From: Rhodobacteraceae bacterium Araon29
Lineage (GTDB): Bacteria; Pseudomonadota; Alphaproteobacteria; Rhodobacterales; Rhodobacteraceae
Assembly (NCBI GenBank): GCA_039640505.1
Contig: CP046865.1
Location: 2,781,501-2,845,500, forward strand
DNA length: 64,000 nt
Reading direction: 5' to 3'
The notes beneath the pieces are model-generated. The model was not told the DNA's origin, ran no database searches, and saw nothing but the letters and a program-made list of their open reading frames with translations. The position numbers and the translations under genes were made by a program. Below are positions 56,324 through 64,000 of this stretch, piece after piece; within the stretch, counting starts at the first letter, position 1, and each line of letters starts with the position of its first letter.

Positions 56324-56803
56324 CTAAGGTTTATTTTTCTTTCGACCTTTATGCCCACGTTCTTTTACCGATGCAAACTCCTCGGCACTAATCATCCCAT
56401 CACCGTCATTATCGAGATGCTTGAACATTCTATCAGTATTTGGCGCTTTGCGGGCAGCTTGCATTTCAACAAAGCTGAGCAGCCCATCGCCATCTTTATC
56501 AAGTTGTTCGATCATTTTGGCGTGACGTGATTTCGCCATCTCAGCCGCCCGCGCCATATGCATTTTGGTGATTTCCTCGGCTGAAAGGCTACCGTCTTTA
56601 TTGGTGTCGATTTTGTTAAAATGGGCCTGTGCATGACCAGCGACTTCGTCGGGCGAAATCATTTGATCACCATTTATGTCCAGCTCTTCAAAACTTGGGA
56701 AACGATCCGGACGATCGCCAGCATGCTTGTCGGCCATAACAAAGGTTGTTGATCCAGCCAAAATCAAAGCTGTTAGGGTGAGGATAGGTATTTTTCGTTG
56801 CAT
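56324..56803 (-). CDS. Periplasmic four-EF-hand calcium-binding protein
   Basis: 159 residues with a signal peptide (1-24, cut likely after VMA). Four EF-hand loops are visible: DINGDQMISPDE, DTNKDGSLSAEE, DKDGDGLLSFVE and DNDGDGMISAEE, each with Asp/Asn at positions 1, 3, 5 and an acidic residue at 12. It ends with a basic tail. It lies 44 bases upstream of the ECF sigma gene on the same strand. A calcium-sensing or -buffering periplasmic role is inferred; no partner domain is present. Confidence 0.9.
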   Translation of the reverse strand: MQRKIPILTLTALILAGSTTFVMADKHAGDRPDRFPSFEELDINGDQMISPDEVAGHAQAHFNKIDTNKDGSLSAEEITKMHMARAAEMAKSRHAKMIEQLDKDGDGLLSFVEMQAARKAPNTDRMFKHLDNDGDGMISAEEFASVKERGHKGRKKNKP

Positions 56804-57005
56804 TGTTTTTTCCTTATTCAGTTTCTTGCCAATTTTATTGTTTGGTAAACATAGAACGTGCCTTGGCGCATTTTCCGTCGAAAAAAATAGTGCTTTGATT
56901 ACTTAGCATCGCGAACAAATTTATTGCGACAAGCAGCCACAAGGACTAACGCCCTGAATTGAACTAAAGCAGTAGCACGCTCTAAAAGGTTTAATTGGTC
57001 TATTA

Positions 57006-57443
57006 ATGATGGAAACTCTCAACACAGTTGGTTCGCCTGAGGGTCAAAGGAATCTGTTATCCGCAGTTCTAAAAGGCTGGCGTAGAAAGTGTCCTAGCTG
57101 CGGTCGGGGCCAGCTTATGGATGGGTATCTTAAAATCCGGCATAGCTGCAGCAACTGCGGTGCTCAGCTCCACCATCATCGCGCCGACGATGGCCCAGCT
57201 TACCTTACAATTTTACTAGTCGGGCATATCATAATGCCGCTGCTGCACTACGCATTTATTAAATGGCGCCCAGATCCCTATACTATGCTCGCTATTTTTG
57301 GTGTTGGCTGTATTGTATTATCGCTCTATCTTTTGCCTAGACTAAAAGGTGTTGTTGTTGCCTTCCAATGGGCACGACATATGCATGGGTTTTCAACCGA
57401 GCAGCAATCCAATAGCGAACAGGGCAAAGATGACCGAAGATAA
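57006..57443 (+). CDS. DUF983 family membrane protein
   Basis: 145 residues. The N-terminal cysteine-rich zinc-ribbon-like segment KCPSCGRGQLMDGYLKI...CSNCGAQL holds two CxxC pairs; HHRADDGPAYLTILLVGHI leads into two membrane helices (about 65-85 and 93-113). This is the DUF983 pattern found near cytochrome oxidase or nudix genes in alphaproteobacteria. Function is not established. ATG 57006 or 57009; the end overlaps the NUDIX start by 14 bases. Confidence 0.9.
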   Translation: MMETLNTVGSPEGQRNLLSAVLKGWRRKCPSCGRGQLMDGYLKIRHSCSNCGAQLHHHRADDGPAYLTILLVGHIIMPLLHYAFIKWRPDPYTMLAIFGVGCIVLSLYLLPRLKGVVVAFQWARHMHGFSTEQQSNSEQGKDDRR

Positions 57444-58131
57444 AACCACAATCAGAAATGCAGCAACCGTGATTGTCGTTCGCGACCGCGATCACACGCC
57501 GAAGGTTTTAATGGGTCAAAGGGGTTCAAAAGCTGCCTTTATGCCAAACAAGTTTGTTTTTCCGGGTGGCGCTGTGGATATTCAAGATGGCGCCATTGAC
57601 CTAAAAGCATCCATCACTGAACCCTGTCGCTCGCGTTTGCAAAAAGATGCTGATCCCACGCTGTGCGACGCTCTTTGTGTTGCGGCTATTCGCGAGCTAT
57701 TTGAAGAAACTGGTCAAATACTTGGCCAATCCGGTGTTTGGTCGGGCCAACCACCAGAGGATTGGAGCGCATTTGCCAAAAACGGCTATCTTCCAGATGC
57801 CAGCAGTCTTCAGTTTGTGTTTCGGGCCATAACCCCTCCGGGCAGGACACGCCGGTTTGATGCTAGATTTTTTATGATTGATGCAGATAAGTTGCAAACA
57901 GACCTTGATGATTTCACGGCAGCAAGCGATGAGTTGTCGCATTTGCAATGGATCGCGCTTGAGGACGTCCGCGCTTTTGATCTACCGTTCATTACCGAAG
58001 TCGTTTTGGCAGAAGTAACAGCCCGCATCAAAGATACGGCCCCGCCAAAGTCAGTTCCATTTTTTAGAAACGATGATGAAGAAAGTTTGTTTTTGCGTTT
58101 GCGCGGCCACAAGGAACCCTATGAAGATTAA
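57430..58131 (+). CDS. NUDIX hydrolase with split Nudix box
   Basis: 233 residues from ATG 57430 (MTEDKTTIRNAATVIVV), inside the DUF983 end. FPGGAVD begins the Nudix box, and the catalytic AAIRELFEETGQIL follows only after an insertion of about 40 residues. This layout is typical of NUDT19/NUDT7-like and RNA/CoA-pyrophosphohydrolase subfamilies. Acidic residues of REXXEE are intact, so hydrolysis of a nucleoside diphosphate-linked substrate is expected; CoA or NAD derivatives are possible. Convergent with the DMT transporter, overlapping by 4 bases. Confidence 0.88.
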   Translation: MTEDKTTIRNAATVIVVRDRDHTPKVLMGQRGSKAAFMPNKFVFPGGAVDIQDGAIDLKASITEPCRSRLQKDADPTLCDALCVAAIRELFEETGQILGQSGVWSGQPPEDWSAFAKNGYLPDASSLQFVFRAITPPGRTRRFDARFFMIDADKLQTDLDDFTAASDELSHLQWIALEDVRAFDLPFITEVVLAEVTARIKDTAPPKSVPFFRNDDEESLFLRLRGHKEPYED

Positions 58132-59030
58132 GCGCGCAGCACCAAGATCACAATACTGACCACCAAAAATCCAATCCCACCAAGTTCGCGCCCAGTGATC
58201 TTTTCGCGAAAAAACAAGACGCTGGCTGCAAGGCTTAGAATAAGTTCAATTTGCCCAACCGCCTTGACATAGGCCGCATTTTGCAAAGTGAAGGCGGTAA
58301 ACCAGCCCAGCGAGCCACCAAGGCTGGTCAAGCCAACCCATATGGCTGTTTTGCGCGCATTCCAAACCGCCATCAACTGGCCAGGTTCACGCAGATAGAG
58401 CCAAATGGTCATAACGGCCATCTGCAATGTAATCACCAACAATAATGTCACACTGGCCCGTAAAATCGCACTATCAAAGCCGACTTCTAAAGTGGCGCCT
58501 CGATAGAACACGGCTGAAATTGCAAACAAAGACCCGGATAATATGCCCAGCCCTGTGGCCCGACTGGCAAATCTTGAAAGCCCTGTGGCACCTCCAAGCG
58601 GTTGGTCAGACAATAAAAGAACACCGATTAACCCAATCAAAATGGCCACAAGACCAATCAATGATACACCTTCACCCAAAACGAGAATACCTACACAAAC
58701 CGCTTGGATCACTTCGGTTTTTTTAAAGGTAATGCCAACGGCAAAATTGCGGGTTCGGAACAAAGCAACCACACAAACCGTTGCCAATATCTGGCTTAGG
58801 CCGCCGACAGCGGCATATCCCCAAAACGCCAGGGAAAGCTGTGGAGGGGCAAGATCATTGATCCAAAAATATCCGGCAACCGCAATCCAGAAAAGCGGCG
58901 CAGAATAACAAAACCTGGCATAGGTAGCGCCGGCGGTGGACAATTGCCCACTGCTAAGAACTTTTTGCAGCATGAACCGTACGGTTTGCAAAGAGGCCGC
59001 AATCAAAGAGGCTAAAATCCAAAGCTCCAT
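58128..59030 (-). CDS. DMT-superfamily transporter
   Basis: 300 residues with about ten membrane helices. FRTRNFAVGITFKKTEVIQAVCVGILVLGEGVSLIGLVAILIGLIGVLLLSDQ in the first half and LGWFTAFTLQNAAYVKAVGQIELILSLAASVLFFREKITGRELGG in the second match drug/metabolite transporter repeats. Substrate unknown. Its last four bases overlap the NUDIX stop in convergent orientation. Confidence 0.88.
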   Translation of the reverse strand: MELWILASLIAASLQTVRFMLQKVLSSGQLSTAGATYARFCYSAPLFWIAVAGYFWINDLAPPQLSLAFWGYAAVGGLSQILATVCVVALFRTRNFAVGITFKKTEVIQAVCVGILVLGEGVSLIGLVAILIGLIGVLLLSDQPLGGATGLSRFASRATGLGILSGSLFAISAVFYRGATLEVGFDSAILRASVTLLLVITLQMAVMTIWLYLREPGQLMAVWNARKTAIWVGLTSLGGSLGWFTAFTLQNAAYVKAVGQIELILSLAASVLFFREKITGRELGGIGFLVVSIVILVLRA

Positions 59031-59290
59031 ACTTCCTCTAACTTTGTTTTCAGCGATTTGGCCAGAGTAAATAACACGCCTTAAAAGTTTTGATCGCCTT
59101 TAATAAATTTCATTTTGAAATTATGCGGATGTGCCAAAGCCTTGGAATAATTTGCGAGGCAACAATTTTCCAAACAGAAAACACTGTTTTTATAATTTGC
59201 GAGTCGCCTGCAATCGGTTTTTCCCAACTCGTGTGTCTTTCGGCAACTGCGCCCTTGAAACCCATATGAATTCTGCGGCATAGAACCTTT
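59031..59290. other. Divergent A+T-rich spacer before tdk
   Basis: 260 bases with no gene. It holds a 12-base direct repeat ATAATTTGCGAG at 59147-59158 and 59192-59203 (45 bases start to start), and AAACAG...CTGTTT (59172-59189), a weak A+T stem followed by T residues between the two repeats. Presumably contains the tdk and transporter promoters. Confidence 0.35.
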
Positions 59291-59869
59291 ATGGCTAAGC
59301 TCTATTTTCAATACTCAACTATGAATGCCGGCAAGTCGACACTGCTTTTGCAGGCATCGCATAACTATCGCGAGCGCGGTATGAACACCTATTTGCTGAC
59401 AGCTCAGTTCGATAATCGTGCAGGCGAAGGCCAGATTGGGTCAAGAATCGGCATTAGCCAAGATGCAGATACGTTTGCGCCGGGGCAAAACCTTTATGAT
59501 GCGATAGAAACGCATCTGTCCAAAGCCGCCTGTGCTTGTGTTTTTATTGATGAGGCACAGTTTCTTGAAGAGACGCAGGTCTGGCAATTGGCCCGCGCCG
59601 TTGATGATTTGAATGTTCCCGTGATGTGTTACGGCCTAAGGGTGGATTTTCAGGGCAAGTTGTTTCCCGGTTCTGCTGCACTTTTGGCGCTGGCCGATGA
59701 AATGCGTGAAATTCGCACGATCTGCCATTGTGGTAAAAAAGCGACGATGGTGGTGCGGCAAAACGAAAAAGGCGAGGCCATGACCGAAGGCGAGCAAGTG
59801 CAAATTGGGGGAAATGAAACCTATGTCTCGCTCTGCCGCCGCCATTGGAGAGAAGCAACAGGCAACTAA
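59291..59869 (+). CDS. tdk: Thymidine kinase
   Basis: 192 residues; phosphorylates thymidine for salvage. The P-loop is FQYSTMNAGKSTLLLQ (about 5-20), the Walker-B-like FIDEAQFL near 88, and the C-terminal zinc-lasso cysteines lie in ICHCGKKATMV and VSLCRRHW. Length is standard for the type II enzyme. It sits alone, 260 bases from the divergent transporter, and converges on csaA. Confidence 0.96.
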   Translation: MAKLYFQYSTMNAGKSTLLLQASHNYRERGMNTYLLTAQFDNRAGEGQIGSRIGISQDADTFAPGQNLYDAIETHLSKAACACVFIDEAQFLEETQVWQLARAVDDLNVPVMCYGLRVDFQGKLFPGSAALLALADEMREIRTICHCGKKATMVVRQNEKGEAMTEGEQVQIGGNETYVSLCRRHWREATGN

Positions 59870-59894
59870 TTGTGGCTCAAAGCGGCCGCGCCGC

Positions 59895-60233
59895 TCAATG
59901 AAGGCGCGCACCCAATTCCACCGGTTTATCCGGCCCAATAAGCACAATACCGCCGTCTGGATCGGATAGGCCAAGAACCAGCACTTCGGACATGAATTTT
60001 CCGATCTGCCGAGGCGGAAAATTAACCACTGCCATCACCTGCTTGCCAATTAAATCCTTAGGCTGATAATGCGCCGTAATTTGGGCTGAGCTTTTCTTTT
60101 CGCCCAGTTCACCCCCGAAATCGACCCAAAGCTTGATCGCAGGTTTGCGCGCTTCTGGATAGGGTTCGGCTTTCATGATTTGGCCCATACGGATATCAAC
60201 CTTAAGAAAATCATCAAAGCTTATCTCAGCCAT
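59895..60233 (-). CDS. csaA: tRNA-binding-domain protein, CsaA-like
   Basis: About 112 residues from ATG 60233, seven bases after GGGAG; it overlaps the proC end by 8 bases. An OB-fold tRNA-binding domain with FLKVDIRMGQIMKAEPYPEARKPAIKLWVDFG and MAVVNFPPRQIGKFMSEVLVLGLSD. CsaA proteins bind tRNA or act as export-related chaperones in Bacillus. In alphaproteobacteria the biological role is not settled. Confidence 0.9.
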   Translation of the reverse strand: MAEISFDDFLKVDIRMGQIMKAEPYPEARKPAIKLWVDFGGELGEKKSSAQITAHYQPKDLIGKQVMAVVNFPPRQIGKFMSEVLVLGLSDPDGGIVLIGPDKPVELGARLH

Positions 60234-61044
60234 TGGCAAGCTCCCGTGATCTGTCTGTAGCTGCTGCCACTGTGTTTTCCATCAATGGTCCAAGGCCACT
60301 GCCCTCATTCATGAGAACTTCAAGGCCCGCCTGCGTGGTGCCATTTGGGCTGGTCACATTGACCCGAAGTTGTTCAGGTGTTTCGTCAGAGGTTTCGGCC
60401 AATGCACCAGCGCCCGCAACAGTAGCTTTGGCCAATTGCATTGCCATTGCAGAGGATAACCCCTGCGCGCGGCCTGCTGCGGCCAGCGCATCAATCATAT
60501 AAAATACATACGCAGGCCCCGATCCCGACACGCCTGTCACCGCATCAAGCTGGGCTTCTGCCTCGCACCTAACTGTTTGGCCAATGGCTTTTAACAACTG
60601 ATCTGCAACCTGTAACTGACCCTCTGAGACGTGAGAATTTGCACTTATAGCAGTGATGCCCTTGCCAATTGCGGCCGGTGTGTTGGGCATTGCACGGATC
60701 ACCGGTGTTTGCGTGCCTAGCATGCTTTCATAGGCTTTAATCGGCGTTCCAGCAGCAACAGACAGAATAACTGTTTCCGGTGCATCGCCAAAGGCCTCGA
60801 TTTGCGGCAGGGCCTGCTCCATTAGCTGTGGTTTTACCGCCACCAAGATGATCGCAGGCTGGGGCGGCAAGCTTTGATTGACATGAACGCCCTGCTCTAA
60901 CAGCCAGCCCGAAGGTTGCGGATCAATAACCCAAACTGCTTTTGGATCCAAACCATCACGCAGCCAACCGGCAAGCATTGCCGATCCCATTTTCCCGCAT
61001 CCAAGCAGTACCAGACCCTGACGGGATATATCATCAAAATTCAT
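60226..61044 (-). CDS. proC: Pyrroline-5-carboxylate reductase
   Basis: 272 residues; final step of proline synthesis, using NAD(P)H. The dinucleotide-binding GLVLLGCGKMGSAMLAGWLRDG opens the protein, followed by VIRAMPNTPAAIGKGITA and the signature AQLDAVTGVSGSGPAYVFYMIDALAAAG, then NVTSPNGTTQAGLEVL near the C-terminus. Complete and of normal length. Coupled to csaA by an 8-base overlap; YbjN lies just upstream on the same strand. Confidence 0.97.
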   Translation of the reverse strand: MNFDDISRQGLVLLGCGKMGSAMLAGWLRDGLDPKAVWVIDPQPSGWLLEQGVHVNQSLPPQPAIILVAVKPQLMEQALPQIEAFGDAPETVILSVAAGTPIKAYESMLGTQTPVIRAMPNTPAAIGKGITAISANSHVSEGQLQVADQLLKAIGQTVRCEAEAQLDAVTGVSGSGPAYVFYMIDALAAAGRAQGLSSAMAMQLAKATVAGAGALAETSDETPEQLRVNVTSPNGTTQAGLEVLMNEGSGLGPLMENTVAAATDRSRELANG

Positions 61045-61085
61045 AGTGTCCCCAATGTGATTGATCTTTTCACTTTGGGGCGATG

Positions 61086-61586
61086 TTACGCGCGTCCGTA
61101 AGCCTCTGCAATGGCGACCTGTAGCGCCTGCTTGGGGGATTGATCGCCGTAGACAACCAATTGCAGCGCCGGATAATAGCGCTCGGCAGAGCTGACGGCA
61201 GACGAAATCAATGTATCAATTTGTTCCGGGCTCGCAACCTGACCGCCGCTTAAAACCAACCCATACCGGTACACCATCAGGCTGTGATCCTGCCAGAAAG
61301 TGAATGCCCCAGTCCAGCATTGGTCATTGATTGAGTTTAAAACCTCAAACAAAGCGCCTTGTTTTTCCTTGGGAGGCTGCATTTCAAACGTACAGATTAG
61401 CCTTAAGGTTTCATCAAAGCCTGACCATGCCAATGTAATGGAATATGTTCGCCACTGACCTTCCACCGACATGGCAATTTGATCATCTGCAATCCGATCA
61501 AAATCCCATTCATGGTGTTCGGCAATATGCTCAACAATGTCGATAGGATGAATTTCTTCTTCGTAGAAGTGTTCTGTTAGTGCCAT
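61086..61586 (-). CDS. YbjN domain-containing protein
   Basis: 166 residues. The YbjN pattern of mixed alpha/beta is seen: IVEHIAEHHEWDFDRIADDQIAMSVEGQWRTY, FEMQPPKEKQGALFEVLNSINDQCWTGAFTFW, RYGLVLSGGQVASPEQIDTLISSAVSSAERYYPALQLVVYG. Family members relate to type III secretion chaperones in fold and affect multidrug sensitivity and motility in enterobacteria; function is unclear here. Upstream of proC by about 40 bases on the same strand. Confidence 0.9.
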   Translation of the reverse strand: MALTEHFYEEEIHPIDIVEHIAEHHEWDFDRIADDQIAMSVEGQWRTYSITLAWSGFDETLRLICTFEMQPPKEKQGALFEVLNSINDQCWTGAFTFWQDHSLMVYRYGLVLSGGQVASPEQIDTLISSAVSSAERYYPALQLVVYGDQSPKQALQVAIAEAYGRA

Positions 61587-61829
61587 AGCGCCACCTCTTT
61601 ATTTTATTAGCGTGGGGATATGGCAGCATCCCCAAGCGCTTGGTGCCTGCTCTACAGAGTGCGGTTGATGACCGCTACCCTTACTACATATGGTGATGCG
61701 CTTTGCTCTCCCTGTAAAGGGAAATCTTTGGTCTACACATAATAATCTGTGGATAGATCAGTTCTGGCTCTTGAATGAGGCCAAGCTGACACAAGGCCAC
61801 CCAATGGTTCAGGCGGCCTAAGAGTGCAG
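61587..61829. other. Gene-free spacer with three consecutive hairpins
   Basis: 243 bases without an open frame. Three perfect short stems follow one another: GGGGA/TCCCC (61614-61618/61629-61633, extended by GCG/CGC), GCGGT/ACCGC (61661-61665/61671-61675) and TCCCT/AGGGA (61709-61713/61718-61722). On the minus strand they would lie in the YbjN leader. This could be a small RNA or a structured 5' leader. Confidence 0.35.
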
Positions 61830-62099
61830 TCAGGTTTTAGGAGATTTTTTGCCGGTTTTCGCCGGTTTCTCTAACGCATCTAGGCGCAATTTAAGGGCTT
61901 CGTTCTCTTCACGGGCCTTGCGTGCCATGGAATGCACTGCATCAAATTCTTCTCGGGTCACAAAATTTTGCTCAGCCAACCAGCGATCAATCAGCGATTT
62001 CATTGCATTTTCAGCTTCTTCTTTAGCCCCTTGGGCCACCCCCATCGCATTGGTCATCAGTTGCGACAAATCATCGAACATTTTATTTTTGGTCTGCAT
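61830..62099 (-). CDS. ubiK: Ubiquinone biosynthesis accessory factor UbiK (BMFP family)
   Basis: About 89 residues from ATG 62099, five bases after GGAGAG. The protein is one amphipathic helix plus coiled coil (MFDDLSQLMTNAMGVAQGAKEEAENAM..., then EFDAVHSMARKAREENEALKLRLDALEK) and a Lys-rich tail. This is the BMFP/YqiC family, which in E. coli assists the ubiquinone-assembly complex. Divergent from lgt. Confidence 0.9.
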   Translation of the reverse strand: MQTKNKMFDDLSQLMTNAMGVAQGAKEEAENAMKSLIDRWLAEQNFVTREEFDAVHSMARKAREENEALKLRLDALEKPAKTGKKSPKT

Positions 62100-62202
62100 G
62101 AGACTCTCCAAAGTTGCTTTCTCTCTTATATGGTCACTCTATGGTCAGTCTCAAGGTTGACTTTTTTGTCAAACCAGATGAACAGAAGGGCAAAGGTAAA
62201 TT

Positions 62203-63084
62203 ATGATTTCATTTCCCAACATATCCCCCGAGATTTTCTCGATTACCATTCTTGGAATGGAATTGGCTTTGAGGTGGTATGCCTTGGCCTATATCATCGG
62301 ACTTATACTGGGTTGGCGGATTGCAGTATTGGCCGCCAACAGGCCAGCGCTGTGGCGCGATAACCTTTCCCCGATTGAAGCGGTACAAGTCGAAGATCTG
62401 CTCACATGGGTGATAGTGGGCGTTATTTTGGGCGGTCGGCTTGGCTATGTTTTCTTTTATCAACCGCTCCATTTTCTCTATCATCCCTTGGAAATTGTGA
62501 TGATTTGGCAAGGTGGCATGGCCTTCCATGGGGGATTAGCGGGCGTATGTGTCGCCGCATTCCTGTTCTTCCGGCGGAATTTGGTGCCATACGATTCTGG
62601 TGCTGACTTACTGGCACTGGCTGCGCCTGTCGGGCTTCTTTTGGGACGTGTGGCTAATTTTATAAACGCCGAACTGTGGGGACGGCCCACTGATGTTCCG
62701 TGGGGTGTTATTTTCCCAGGAGAAGCCGCTCAGGCCTGCGGCCAAATTGCCGGCCTTTGTGCACGCCATCCATCCCAGCTTTATGAAGCTGTCCTAGAGG
62801 GTTTACTTTTAGGCGGGCTGTTACTGTTTTTAGCGTTTAGAAAGAATGCTTTGAAAAAACCCGGCCTGATCACGGGCATTTTCTTTGCCGGCTATGGCAT
62901 CGCGCGCAGTATTGTTGAACTGGTGCGTCAACCAGATGCCCAGTTCCAGTCGGCAGAAAACCCATTGGGCTATGTCTATGAAATTTCTGGTATGGGCATC
63001 ACCATGGGGCAAATTTTGTCTCTGCCAATGATCGTAGCTGGACTGTTTTTAATTTCGCGCGCCCGTAGGCGCAGTATCTCATGA
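62203..63084 (+). CDS. lgt: Prolipoprotein diacylglyceryl transferase
   Basis: 293 residues, seven-helix inner membrane enzyme that attaches diacylglycerol to the lipobox cysteine. Seen: [44 protein letters not shown], the Lgt signature [38 protein letters not shown], and a C-terminal [20 protein letters not shown]. Its stop overlaps the start of the MidA-like gene (ATGA). Confidence 0.96.
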   Translation: MISFPNISPEIFSITILGMELALRWYALAYIIGLILGWRIAVLAANRPALWRDNLSPIEAVQVEDLLTWVIVGVILGGRLGYVFFYQPLHFLYHPLEIVMIWQGGMAFHGGLAGVCVAAFLFFRRNLVPYDSGADLLALAAPVGLLLGRVANFINAELWGRPTDVPWGVIFPGEAAQACGQIAGLCARHPSQLYEAVLEGLLLGGLLLFLAFRKNALKKPGLITGIFFAGYGIARSIVELVRQPDAQFQSAENPLGYVYEISGMGITMGQILSLPMIVAGLFLISRARRRSIS

Positions 63085-64000
63085 CAGAGCTGACGAAAGT
63101 CTTACATCACCGCATTACTCAGAATGGCCCGATGTCGCTGGCTGAATTTATGGAAACCTGTCTGCTGCATCCTACGCATGGTTATTATACCCAGCAAAAT
63201 GTCTTTGGCGTCAGCGGTGATTTTGTGACAGCCCCGGAAACCAGTCAGATGTTTGGAGAATTACTTGGCCTATGCCTTGCGCAAACCTGGCAGGACCAAG
63301 GCTGCCCCACGCCTTTTGTTCTGCTTGAACTTGGCCCCGGCCGCGGCACTTTGATGGCAGATATTTTGCGCGCGACCGCACGCATTGAGGGCTTTCACCA
63401 GTCCATGCATCTGCATTTATTTGAAGCCTCAAAAAAACTCATTGATCAGCAAAGAAAAAGCTTAAGGGGCTTTGATCCGGTTTGGCTTGACAGTTTGGCA
63501 AACTTGCCAAACCTGCCGCTGTTTTGCGTTGCAAATGAATTTTTCGACGCTCTGCCTCTACATCAATATCAGCGCAAGGGGGAAGGCTGGCATGAACGTC
63601 AGATCGGCTTAACCGATGGTAAGCTGTCGATCGGATTGAATAAAAACCCAAGCGTCACGCCGCAACTTACAGCCCGAATTGAAGACACGGCAGAGGGCGA
63701 TATTGTGGAAATCAACCCACAAACCCGAGCTATAGCGACCCAAATCGGCAGCCACATAGAGACCTACAAAGGCGCTGCTTTAATAATCGATTACGGGGAT
63801 TGGCGCTCGCTTGGGGATACGGTTCAAGCGGTAAAAGATCATCAGTATAGCGATCTTCTTGCAGCCCCGGGCGAGGCCGATCTGACTGCACATGTTGATT
63901 TTGAAGCGATCATGAACGCCGCCTCTTGTTCTGCTTCGCGGCTCACACCGCAGGGGGTTTTGCTTGAACGGCTTGGCATTACGCCGCGCGCTCAGGCGTT
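63081..64000 (+). CDS. SAM-dependent methyltransferase, MidA/NDUFAF7 family (truncated at window end)
   Basis: The frame opens at ATG 63081, sharing four bases with the lgt stop, and is still open at the window edge after about 306 codons. The N-terminus [21 protein letters not shown] and [22 protein letters not shown] match MidA/NDUFAF7. The SAM-binding loop is [17 protein letters not shown], followed by [16 protein letters not shown] and LIIDYGDW. In mitochondria the homologue methylates a complex I arginine, so a complex I assembly role is plausible. The C-terminus is not in the window. Confidence 0.9.
   Translation, partial: MTELTKVLHHRITQNGPMSLAEFMETCLLHPTHGYYTQQNVFGVSGDFVTAPETSQMFGELLGLCLAQTWQDQGCPTPFVLLELGPGRGTLMADILRATARIEGFHQSMHLHLFEASKKLIDQQRKSLRGFDPVWLDSLANLPNLPLFCVANEFFDALPLHQYQRKGEGWHERQIGLTDGKLSIGLNKNPSVTPQLTARIEDTAEGDIVEINPQTRAIATQIGSHIETYKGAALIIDYGDWRSLGDTVQAVKDHQYSDLLAAPGEADLTAHVDFEAIMNAASCSASRLTPQGVLLERLGITPRAQA

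Noticed and set aside
61587-61829. 6S RNA or another named structured RNA
   Set aside because: Hairpins are real, but I could not fit them to any known RNA family's conserved parts.
1-64000. CRISPR array, rRNA operon or complete prophage
   Set aside because: No regularly spaced repeats, rRNA-like sequence or cluster of phage structural genes was seen.

Overview
The window looks like the chromosome of a marine alphaproteobacterium of the Roseobacter group (Rhodobacterales). This is inferred from gene content: a non-pyrrolysine trimethylamine-methyltransferase homologue, DmdC/DmdB-like acyl-CoA enzymes, MerR-controlled beta-oxidation genes, small conserved proteins (DUF3572, DUF983, DUF2237, DUF2332), a CTC-type ribosomal protein L25 and a MidA homologue. 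Base composition looks moderate, near half G+C by eye. Genes are tightly packed on both strands, with many 1-4 base overlaps.

Layout. 1-1953: the tail of a sulfatase and a YtcJ-like amidohydrolase. 1954-4460: a small accessory region beside the 3' end of tRNA-Ser(GCU). It holds a DUF2924 gene cut by an apparently intact IS3-family element and a translationally coupled pair (a 38-residue membrane peptide and a 123-residue AP2/arm-like protein). 4461-12578: housekeeping and metabolic genes (ychF, trpA, MaoC, lldD, an MFS transporter, rplY, pth, DUF2332, DUF2237). 12678-19381: a signalling-rich stretch with YdcF, an H-NOX-like/GGDEF pair, an MttB homologue, a HAD phosphatase, DUF3572 and a PleD-like cyclase. 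19506-27128: prpE, an amidase, nadK, glyA, DUF952, pyrD and an ArsC-like protein. 27129-31429: a compact autotransporter behind an A+T-rich leader, then a MATE exporter with two thioesterases.

31541-43541 is a fatty-acid or acyl-CoA catabolic region: two tandem MerR regulators, two acyl-CoA dehydrogenases, a GST, thiolase, a cupin, FadB, a sulfotransferase, an EamA transporter and an AMP-forming acyl-CoA ligase. 43608-46621 holds a membrane protein resembling a dead M48 peptidase, a second EamA protein and a SPOR protein. 46687-52320 (minus strand) is a nucleoside salvage operon, cdd-deoA-deoB-add-upp, preceded by a VOC-cupin-cupin protein. 52482-54761 is maeB. 54846-56803 (minus strand) groups an EF-hand protein, an ECF sigma factor, a putative membrane anti-sigma factor and a CpxP/CnrR-like protein. 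57006-64000 returns to housekeeping genes (DUF983, NUDIX, DMT, tdk, csaA, proC, YbjN, ubiK, lgt and a truncated midA).

The most unusual observations are three proteins that keep a known fold but lack its defining residues: an H-NOX protein without the heme-ligating histidine, a PleD-like cyclase whose first receiver lacks the phospho-acceptor aspartate, and an M48-like membrane protein without HExxH. Also notable are a perfect inverted repeat at the MerR/acyl-CoA dehydrogenase promoter, the EF-hand/ECF cluster and the accessory genes beside tRNA-Ser. No CRISPR array, rRNA or complete prophage was seen.
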